Shown: one piece after another, positions 1 through 5,263 of the stretch | Numbering within the stretch: the first letter of the stretch is position 1 | How the letters are laid out: every line of letters starts with the position of its first letter | The notes under the pieces: model-generated | The model's input: the letters and a program-made list of their open reading frames with translations, nothing else | Told to the model about the DNA's origin: nothing | The model's database searches: none | NCBI GenBank assembly: GCA_003644275.1 | Contig: QNBY01000013.1 | Coordinates: 1 to 12,844 of the forward strand | From: Planctomycetota bacterium | GTDB lineage: Bacteria; Planctomycetota; B143-G9 | Direction: 5' to 3' | Length of the DNA: 12,844 nucleotides | Program-made: the position numbers and the translations under genes

Positions 1-1280
1 GCCAGTTCGCGGGTGGTCAGGCCGTAGTCGATGTCCTTGAAGCCGGAGTCACACATTTCCGGGCGGTTGCATTCGTACTTCTTGGCCGAGCAGGGCATCA
101 GCGCGACGGTGACGATGTCCTTGGGATCGATGCCCGCCTTCTGGGCGTAGTAGGTCTTGATGACGGCACCGAACATCTGCTGGGGACTTTTGGCGGAACT
201 GACGTTGGGGATGTACTGCGGATAGAAATGTTCGAGATATTTCACCCAGCCCGGCGAGCAACTGGTGAACTGGGGCAGGGCGACGTCGGGGTCTTTTTCG
301 ACCAGGGCCTTGTACAACCGCAACAGCAGTTCCGTGCCTTCCTCGATGATGGTCAGGTCGGCGGAGAAGTTGGTATCGAAGACCTTGTCGAACCCGCAGC
401 GGCGCAGGGCGGTGTTCATCTCGAAGGTCAGCGGCTGGCCCGGCTCCAGGCCGAAACACTCGCCGATGCCGGCGCGGGGACTGGGGGCGGTCTGGATGAC
501 CACGTGCTTGGTCGGGTCGTCGATGGCGGCCCAGACCTCGTCGGTCGGGTCGTTGGCGCGCAGGGCGCCGGTGGGGCAGCGGTTGATGCACTGGCCGCAG
601 TTGATGCAGACGACATCCGAGAGCGGCTTGTTCATGAAGGTGGCTATCTCGGTCTGATCGCCGCGGTTCACGGCCTCGAGGACGCCGACTTCCTGCATGT
701 CGATACAGGTCCTGACGCAGCGGCGGCAGAGGACGCACTTGTTGTTGTCGCGGACCACGGCGTAGCTGGAGCGGTCTATCTCGAAGCGGGGCTCCTCGGG
801 ATGGCCGAAGCGGAAGTAGTCCACGCCGTATTCCTTGGCGAGGGTCTGGAGCTCGCAGTTGTTGTTGCGGAAGCAGGAGTAGCACTCGCCGTAGTGCTCG
901 GAGAGGAGCAGGTCTATGATGTGGCGCCTGGCCTTGCGCACCTTCTGGGAGTAGGTGCGGACCACGATGGGGCCGGTGATGGGGAAGGCGCAGGCGGCCT
1001 GGAGGGTCCTCTGGCCCTCGACCTCGACCACGCAGAGGCGGCAGACGCCCGCGATGCAGAGATCCTCATGGTAGCAGAGGGTGGGAATCTTGACGCCTAT
1101 CTTCTTCGCTGCCTCGAGTATGGTGGTGCCGAGGGGGACCTTGGTCTGTATTCCGTCTATGGTGACGGTAACCTGCGCCCCGATCGCGTTCGGATCGTCG
1201 CCGCCGTCCACCCGGTGCGGCTTCTGGCTTTTCGGCGCCCGGTTAGTCGGAGACGTGATGGGTTCTTTCTTTTCGCTCAT
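1..1280 (-). CDS. hydA: [FeFe] hydrogenase catalytic subunit HydA/HndD-like, 3' end cut by the window
   Basis: Catalytic subunit of a cytoplasmic NAD(H)-linked [FeFe] hydrogenase (2H+ + 2e- <-> H2). The 426 visible residues show, in order: a polar N-terminal extension (1-35); a plant-type [2Fe-2S] domain (C69, C80, C83, C97); a His-Cys cluster H129-x3-C133-x2-C136-x5-C142; two [4Fe-4S] sites (C182/185/188/192 and C225/228/231/235); and the start of the H-cluster domain. That domain has L1 as TSCSPGW (339-345) and L2 as MPCSAKKYE (395-403). The last signature (L3) lies off the window; HndD-type proteins usually run to about 580 residues. The ATG follows a TAAGGAGG site that overlaps the hydB stop, 10 nt away. 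Odd points: the second L1 cysteine is Ser342, and codon use changes sharply near residues 220-240. The domain assignment is very secure; the electron partner is inferred from the operon. Confidence 0.96.
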   Translation of the reverse strand, partial: MSEKKEPITSPTNRAPKSQKPHRVDGGDDPNAIGAQVTVTIDGIQTKVPLGTTILEAAKKIGVKIPTLCYHEDLCIAGVCRLCVVEVEGQRTLQAACAFPITGPIVVRTYSQKVRKARRHIIDLLLSEHYGECYSCFRNNNCELQTLAKEYGVDYFRFGHPEEPRFEIDRSSYAVVRDNNKCVLCRRCVRTCIDMQEVGVLEAVNRGDQTEIATFMNKPLSDVVCINCGQCINRCPTGALRANDPTDEVWAAIDDPTKHVVIQTAPSPRAGIGECFGLEPGQPLTFEMNTALRRCGFDKVFDTNFSADLTIIEEGTELLLRLYKALVEKDPDVALPQFTSCSPGWVKYLEHFYPQYIPNVSSAKSPQQMFGAVIKTYYAQKAGIDPKDIVTVALMPCSAKKYECNRPEMCDSGFKDIDYGLTTREL

Positions 1281-1290
1281 TCCTTCCTCC

Positions 1291-2478
1291 TTACCGGCAA
1301 ACGTGGACGCGACCCAGGATTTCGTCCTGGAAGTGCTCGATTATGGACAGGAACGCGTTGGGACTGCTCTGGCCGAGGCCGCACTTGGAAGCGACCTGCA
1401 TGGTGCGGCAGAGCTCGATTATCTCGTTGAGGTACTCGATGGAGCAGCGGCCTTCCTCGAGCATCTCGATGCATTCGAGTATCTTGACGTTCCCGACGCG
1501 ACAGGGGGTGCACTGGCCGCAGGATTCCTCGACGAAGAACTCCATGAAGTTCTTGGCGACGGCGAGCATGTCGCGGCCGGGGCCGAAGACGATGATGGAG
1601 CCGCCGGTGGGGACGTCCTCGTAGGCGATGGTGCGGGAGAAGTCCTTGCGGGGGACGCAGTGGCCGCTTGCGCCGCCTATCTGGACGGCCTTGGCGTTCT
1701 CGCCCCCGACGTGTTCGAGGAGCTCGGCGACGGTGATGCCCATGGGGAGTTCGTAGACGCCGGGGCGCTCGCAATCGCCGCTGACGCTGAAGAGTTTGGA
1801 GCCGGTGGAGCGGTCGGTCCCGACGGCCTTGAACCAGTCGGCGCCCTTCGCGAGGATGTGGGGGGTTACTGCGAAGGTCTCGACGTTGTTGACGATGCTG
1901 GGGCAACCGAGGTAGCCCTGGGTGACGGGGTAGGGAGGCCGGTTGCGGGGCTCGCCGCGGTGTCCTTCGAGGGACTCTATGAGGGCGGTTTCCTCGCCGC
2001 AGACGTAGGCGCCCGCGCCCATGAAGATGGTGATGTCGAAGTCGAAGTCGTCCTTGCCGAGGATTCCCTTGCCGAGCAGGCCGTTCTCGCGCCTGGCGGC
2101 CAGGACGCCCTCGAGGTGGCTCCGGAGGTAGGCGTACTCACCGCGGAGGTAGAGGATGCCTTCCTTCGCGCCGACGGCGTAACCGGCGATGGTCATTCCC
2201 TCGAAGACGAGGTCGGCGTACTCGGCGAGGAGGACGCGGTCCTTGAAGGTGCCGGGTTCGCCCTCGTCGGCGTTGCAGATGACGAACTTCCTGTCGCCCC
2301 TGGCGCTGGCGGCGAGGTTCCACTTGACGCCCGTGGGGAAGCCGGCGCCGCCGCGGCCCTTCAGGCCGGAGTTCCTCACCTCGGCTATAGTACCGGGACG
2401 CCCCTTGTCGAGGGCGGTCTTGAGCCCGGCAGAGGGCTCAATGGCGGAGAAGATGATGGGGCCTTGCCTGTTTGCCAT
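1291..2478 (-). CDS. hydB: NuoF-like NADH-binding subunit HydB of the hydrogenase, minimal form
   Basis: FMN- and NADH-binding flavoprotein subunit of a trimeric hydrogenase, 395 residues, NuoF/HndC family. Visible motifs: GRGGAGFPTG (41-50, NADH site), CNADEGEPGTFKDR (68-81, FMN site), GAGAYVCGEETALIESLEG (154-172), and a [4Fe-4S] site C320-x2-C323-x2-C326 with C366. The protein stops soon after that cluster. It therefore lacks both the N-terminal thioredoxin-like [2Fe-2S] domain and the C-terminal 2x[4Fe-4S] ferredoxin-like domain of long HydB proteins such as that of Thermotoga maritima. I chose ATG at 2478 over an upstream in-frame codon at 2529: it has an AAAGGAGG site 7 nt upstream and overlaps the hydC stop as TAATG, whereas the 2529 start would run 52 nt into hydC. 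It should pass electrons between NADH and HydA. Confidence 0.95.
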   Translation of the reverse strand: MANRQGPIIFSAIEPSAGLKTALDKGRPGTIAEVRNSGLKGRGGAGFPTGVKWNLAASARGDRKFVICNADEGEPGTFKDRVLLAEYADLVFEGMTIAGYAVGAKEGILYLRGEYAYLRSHLEGVLAARRENGLLGKGILGKDDFDFDITIFMGAGAYVCGEETALIESLEGHRGEPRNRPPYPVTQGYLGCPSIVNNVETFAVTPHILAKGADWFKAVGTDRSTGSKLFSVSGDCERPGVYELPMGITVAELLEHVGGENAKAVQIGGASGHCVPRKDFSRTIAYEDVPTGGSIIVFGPGRDMLAVAKNFMEFFVEESCGQCTPCRVGNVKILECIEMLEEGRCSIEYLNEIIELCRTMQVASKCGLGQSSPNAFLSIIEHFQDEILGRVHVCR

Positions 2479-2993
2479 TACCGAGCCTCCTTTTCCTGAA
2501 GCGTGTAAGGGCCGAACTGCTTGCGGCACTCGGAGATTATCTCGTGGACCTTACGGGGGGTGAGCTGGGTGAAGACGACGTCGTTGACCATCATGGCCGG
2601 TCCCTGGTCGCACATGCCGAGGCAGTTGGTCCATTCGAGGGTGAAGCGGCCGTCGGGGGTGGTCTCTCCGAAGCCTATGCCGAGCTCGTTCTCGAGCTGG
2701 CGGGCGATGGCGTCCTTTCCGGCCATGTCGCAACTGATGGTGCGGCAGAGGCGGATGATGAAGTTGCCCTTGGGCTCGGCGGAGAGGAAAGCGTAGAAGG
2801 TGACCACGGAGTACACCTCGACGGGGTGTATGCCGAGGCCGTCGGCTATTTCCTGCATGGCGACGTCGGAGACGTGGCGGTACTTCTCCTGGACGGCTTC
2901 GAGAATGGGGAGGAGATAAGCGCGGTCGTGGCCGTACTTTTCACAGAGCTCGGCGATGTCCTTCCGCAGCAGGTTGCGTTCGGATTCCAGCAT
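2478..2993 (-). CDS. hydC: NuoE-like [2Fe-2S] subunit HydC of the hydrogenase
   Basis: A 171-residue thioredoxin-like [2Fe-2S] protein of the NuoE/HndA family, the small electron-transfer subunit that pairs with the NuoF-like HydB. The four cluster ligands are in the family pattern: C83-x4-C88 (LCRTISC) and C124-x3-C128 (NCLGMCDQGP). The N-terminal helical part (about 1-75) with YLLPILEAVQEKY and GIHPVEVYSVVTFY is typical. Length is normal for the family. The ATG at 2993 has an AAGGAGGG site inside the end of the upstream receiver gene, with only 2 nt between that stop and this start. Its own stop overlaps the hydB start by one base (TAATG). This points to tight translational coupling and equal subunit supply. 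Confidence 0.95.
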   Translation of the reverse strand: MLESERNLLRKDIAELCEKYGHDRAYLLPILEAVQEKYRHVSDVAMQEIADGLGIHPVEVYSVVTFYAFLSAEPKGNFIIRLCRTISCDMAGKDAIARQLENELGIGFGETTPDGRFTLEWTNCLGMCDQGPAMMVNDVVFTQLTPRKVHEIISECRKQFGPYTLQEKEAR

Positions 2994-2995
2994 GC

Positions 2996-3373
2996 CTATC
3001 CCTCCTTCTCGAGAAGCTTCTTGACCTTGGCGAGGAGCACGGCGGGCTCGAGCGGCTTTTCCGCGAAGTCGTCCACGGGGACCATCTCGTCGTCCTTGCC
3101 GAACTCCATACCGAACGCCTTGCCGACGGAAGTGAGCATGAGGATGGGGGTCCTGATGCCGTCGGCCCTCGCTTCCTGGGCGAGGACGAATCCGTCGTCG
3201 GGCTGCTCCATCATGACGTCGAGGATGATGAGATCGGGCTTCTCTTCCCTGATGGCCCTCTTACCATCCGCGGCGCTCGACGCGGAGACCACCTCGTAAC
3301 CCTCTTTTTCGAGGACGATAGAGGTGAATTCCACCACGTCCGGATCATCGTCGATGATCAGAATCCTTGGCAT
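2996..3373 (-). CDS. Stand-alone response-regulator receiver protein in the hydrogenase operon
   Basis: A 125-residue CheY-like receiver with no output domain. The acidic pocket D8-D9-D10, phospho-acceptor D52 (IILDVMM), switch residue T81 (MLTS) and K106 (EKP) are all present, so it should be phosphorylatable. The loop between T81 and K106 is longer than usual and rich in charge (KAFGMEFGKDDEMVPVDDFAEKP begins at K85). From memory, a similar loop occurs in receivers encoded beside NADH-linked hydrogenase or NuoEF-type genes; I could not check this. Its ATG overlaps the regulator-methyltransferase stop by one base (TAATG), behind an AAAAAGGAGG site. No histidine kinase lies in the window. Its role is unknown: a phospho-signal on the hydrogenase or on the adjacent regulator is possible, and it cannot bind DNA by itself. 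Confidence 0.93.
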   Translation of the reverse strand: MPRILIIDDDPDVVEFTSIVLEKEGYEVVSASSAADGKRAIREEKPDLIILDVMMEQPDDGFVLAQEARADGIRTPILMLTSVGKAFGMEFGKDDEMVPVDDFAEKPLEPAVLLAKVKKLLEKEG

Positions 3374-4431
3374 TACTCCTCCTTTTTTCGGGTGTCGTTG
3401 CCGTAAATCTCACGCGCAGCGCCCGACCCGCCGGGAGCGTGCGCGGTGAAAGCGTAAACGGGAGCCCTCTCGCAATCTTCGAGGATGAGGCCGGCGGAAC
3501 AGAGGAGCCTCTTGAGGCGGCCGCCTGCGGGGAGCTCGGCCTTGAACGGGAGGGGGGGAGAGGGCCAATCGAACACGTAGAGCCTTCCGCCGGGCCGCAG
3601 GGCGCGCCTGGCGGAGCGGAGGAAGGCCGACTTGTCCTCGAGTATTCCGAAGGTGTCGTGACAGAGGACGAAATCCACGCTTGCGGGGAGGACGGAGAAG
3701 GAGGCGAGGTCGTCGCGGCGCAGCTCGGCGCGGGCTCCCACGCGGGAGCGGGTCAGCTCGACGGCCTTCGAGGAGAAGTCCACCGCGATGACGCGGCCGC
3801 CGGGCGAGACGAGCTCGAGGAGGAGGGCGGTCGAGGCACCGGTGCCGCAACCGGCGTCCAGCGCCACGGCTCCGGAGAGGGGGAAGGCCTGGAGGCGGGA
3901 ACGCAAGAGGGCCATTTCCTCCGGGGCGGGCTCGATGTGGGCGTCTTCCCTCTCGAAGTATTCCCTCAGGCCGGAGCGGCGCGGCCTTTCCGGAGCGCTT
4001 CCGAGCCGGGCGCGCGGGAGGAGGACGGCCTCGGCGTGCTCGACGCCGTCCACCGCGCGGAAGGCGTCCACCATGCGGCTGACGGTGGGCCGCTCGCCGT
4101 AGAGGCCCATGACGAGGACGGAGCTTCCGAAGCGAAGGGGAATCTCGAGGCCGCTGAGGACGGCGGAGGCGAAGCGGTTCCTGAGGGCGGCGAGCTTTTC
4201 CTCCACGCCCGGGACGGCGCGGGAGAAGAAGACGCTGAGGACGGCGGCGACCTCGCCCTCGAGGTCGTCCCAGCGGTGTTCGGCCATGTGGCCGCGGATG
4301 ATCTCGCGTATGGCCTCGGAGCGGTTTCGGAAGCCGGAACGCTTCACGTAGCCGTCGAGTTCGGCCACGAGAGCGGGCTCCATGGAGACTCCGAACCTGT
4401 AAACGTTTGTGTCTCTGCCGCCTTTGGACAT
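3373..4431 (-). CDS. NikR-like ribbon-helix-helix regulator fused to a class I SAM methyltransferase
   Basis: First gene of the hydrogenase operon, 352 residues. Residues 10-50 form a ribbon-helix-helix DNA-binding domain of NikR type (YRFGVSM, then the helix GFRNRSEAIREIIRGHM). Residues 55-139 align without gaps to the NikR C-terminal ACT-like domain. Residues 185-330 are a class I methyltransferase: motif I LDAGCGTG (191-198), acidic ribose-binding D218 in VIAVDFS, DL at 241-242, VDFVLCHDTF (252-261) and LRPGGRLYVFDW (278-289). The E. coli NikR nickel ligands H76, H87, H89 and C95 map to N85, E96, P98 and S104, and residues 55-139 hold no Cys and one His, so NikR-type nickel sensing is unlikely. 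ATG 4431 is preferred to GTG 4440, which lies upstream of the predicted transcript start; the mRNA would be nearly leaderless. The ligand and methyl acceptor are unknown. Codon use is even across the fusion. Confidence 0.9.
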   Translation of the reverse strand: MSKGGRDTNVYRFGVSMEPALVAELDGYVKRSGFRNRSEAIREIIRGHMAEHRWDDLEGEVAAVLSVFFSRAVPGVEEKLAALRNRFASAVLSGLEIPLRFGSSVLVMGLYGERPTVSRMVDAFRAVDGVEHAEAVLLPRARLGSAPERPRRSGLREYFEREDAHIEPAPEEMALLRSRLQAFPLSGAVALDAGCGTGASTALLLELVSPGGRVIAVDFSSKAVELTRSRVGARAELRRDDLASFSVLPASVDFVLCHDTFGILEDKSAFLRSARRALRPGGRLYVFDWPSPPLPFKAELPAGGRLKRLLCSAGLILEDCERAPVYAFTAHAPGGSGAAREIYGNDTRKKEE

Positions 4432-4433
4432 AC

Positions 4434-4460
4434 GTAGCACGATTATAGGATTCGTGCTAC
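4434..4460. promoter_or_regulatory. Perfect 9-9-9 inverted repeat, candidate operator of the NikR-like fusion
   Basis: GTAGCACGA (4434-4442), 9 nt spacer, TCGTGCTAC (4452-4460). The 27 bp element covers the whole -10 box and 13 of the 15 spacer bases of the operon promoter, ideal for repression. The outer hexamers GTAGCA and TGCTAC lie about 21 bp apart centre to centre. That is close to the two-turn spacing of the E. coli NikR operator (GTATGA-N16-TCATAC), as expected for two RHH dimers bound on one DNA face. The link to the adjacent regulator is inferred from family knowledge and position. Confidence 0.75.
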
Positions 4461-4468
4461 ACTGTCAA
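4442..4468 (-). promoter_or_regulatory. Promoter of the regulator-hydrogenase operon
   Basis: On the minus strand a perfect TTGACA (4468-4463) and a perfect TATAAT (4447-4442) are separated by 15 bp, which is shorter than the 17 bp optimum. A T-tract followed by CC sits directly upstream of the -35. Transcription should start about 4434-4436, only a few bases before the ATG at 4431, so the first gene would be read from a leaderless or near-leaderless mRNA with no Shine-Dalgarno site. The short spacer may make the promoter weak or regulator-dependent. Confidence 0.75.
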
Positions 4469-4531
4469 GGAAAAACTCGATTTTTTTCTCGATTCGCCCT
4501 CCGCGCGCTCCAGGCCCGAAAAAAGCCCGCA

Positions 4532-4554
4532 AGTTTGGGAACGTAAACTATAAT
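4532..4554 (+). promoter_or_regulatory. Feo operon -10 box with overlapping inverted repeat
   Basis: A TATAAT at 4549-4554 should start transcription near 4561-4562, on or next to the ATG at 4562, giving a leaderless mRNA. No good -35 is visible at the expected place. An inverted repeat AGTTT-N8-AAACT (4532-4549) touches the -10 and is a candidate operator for the DtxR-family protein encoded immediately downstream. It does not match the classic DtxR box closely, so this is a positional guess. Confidence 0.5.
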
Positions 4555-4561
4555 GGGGGAG

Positions 4562-4993
4562 ATGGACTGCTCATCGAAGAAGACCACATCGTCCCAAGAG
4601 GACTATTTGGAAGCCGTGTTCCTGCTCGAGATGAGGCACGGCTCCGCCCGGGTGTCCGACATCGCGGAGATGGTGGGGGTGGGGAAGTCCGCCGCCTCGC
4701 TGGCGGTGAAGGCGCTGCAGGAACGTGGGTTCGTGCTGCACGATTCCTACGGGAGGGTGCGCCTCACGCCGCAGGGGAGGGAGATAGGGGAGAAAGTGAG
4801 CCGCCGCCACTTCATAATTCGGGACTTCCTCCACGAGGTGCTCGGCGTTCCGATGGAGGAGGCCGAATCCGCCGCCTGCGGGATAGAGCACGTGGTATCC
4901 GCGCTGGTGATACAACGCTTTTCCGAGATGCTCGCGGCTTTCCGCAGCGGCGTACCCTTTCCCCGCAAGGAGATCAAGGAGGACTCGAAATGA
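4562..4993 (+). CDS. DtxR/MntR-family metal-dependent transcriptional regulator of the Feo operon
   Basis: A 143-residue metalloregulator with an N-terminal winged helix (about 10-75: EDYLEAVFLLE, RVSDIAEMVGVGKSAASLAVKALQERG, then the wing GRVRLTPQG) and a metal-binding dimerisation helix pair (76-125). It lacks the C-terminal SH3-like domain, so it has the short MntR-like form. Candidate metal ligands are D14, E17, H83, C106, E109 and H110. D14/E17 resemble MntR D8/E11, while C106 takes the place of MntR E99, as in the iron sensor DtxR (C102). Because feoAB follow directly, iron is the most likely signal. I prefer ATG 4562 to ATG 4553, because 4553 lies inside the TATAAT box and would not be in the transcript. 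Its stop overlaps the feoA start (ATGA). Confidence 0.9.
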   Translation: MDCSSKKTTSSQEDYLEAVFLLEMRHGSARVSDIAEMVGVGKSAASLAVKALQERGFVLHDSYGRVRLTPQGREIGEKVSRRHFIIRDFLHEVLGVPMEEAESAACGIEHVVSALVIQRFSEMLAAFRSGVPFPRKEIKEDSK

Positions 4994-5253
4994 CCGGCTC
5001 CAGGGTCGCACCGCACGAGTTTTCGCTTTCGGAGGCCGCAGCGGGTTCGTCCGTGGTGCTCGTCAGGTTCTCCGGCGGCCGCGCGCTTGTCGCGCGCCTC
5101 GCCGCCCTGGGCGTCGTCCCCGGCACTTCCTTCACCGTGCTCAAGAACTCCTTCTTCGGCCCGGTGATAATCGCCCTGGAGGGCTCGCGCCTCATGGTCG
5201 GGAGAGGGGAGGCGGCGAAGATGATCGTCCGCGCCGCACTGCCCGCCACATAG
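4990..5253 (+). CDS. feoA: FeoA-type SH3-like ferrous iron transport accessory protein
   Basis: An 87-residue protein of the FeoA family, a small SH3-like beta-barrel that assists the FeoB permease. The family pattern is visible: an N-terminal LSEAAAGSSVVLVRFSGG strand pair, then ARLAALGVVPGTSFTVLKNSFFGPVIIALEGSRLMVGRGEAAKMIV, where the Gly-Val-x-Pro-Gly turn and the closing L-x-x-G-x-x-x-A stretch are hallmarks. The ATG overlaps the stop of the preceding regulator (ATGA), and feoB begins 10 nt after its stop. It should act at the cytoplasmic side of the membrane. Length and layout are normal for the family. Confidence 0.93.
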   Translation: MTGSRVAPHEFSLSEAAAGSSVVLVRFSGGRALVARLAALGVVPGTSFTVLKNSFFGPVIIALEGSRLMVGRGEAAKMIVRAALPAT

Positions 5254-5263
5254 GAAGGGAAGC

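Noticed and set aside
876..893. Inverted repeat AGTGCT/AGCACT inside hydA, resembling the operator half-sites
   Set aside because: It falls in codons for the conserved His-Cys cluster segment (HYGECYSC), is shorter, and differs from the 9 bp arms; best explained by coding constraint.
1081..2499. Long plus-strand open frame (472 codons) opposite hydB and the hydA start
   Set aside because: It is antisense to genes with clear motifs, has no recognisable protein pattern, and comes from GC-rich codon bias. The same applies to 228-1430, 2472-3299, 3367-4437, 8427-9728 (plus), and 5192-6805 and 10906-11979 (minus).
2479..2529. Upstream start for hydB at 2529
   Set aside because: It would add 17 non-family residues and run 52 nt into hydC, while ATG 2478 has an ideal Shine-Dalgarno site.
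4432..4440. GTG at 4440 as start of the NikR-like fusion
   Set aside because: It lies upstream of the transcript start predicted from the TATAAT at 4447-4442 and would be inside the operator; ATG 4431 is simpler.
4470..4500. CTCGA-T7-CTCGA stretch in the divergent gap as a terminator or binding site
   Set aside because: It is mainly a short direct repeat around a T-run with no stable stem, and no gene ends there.
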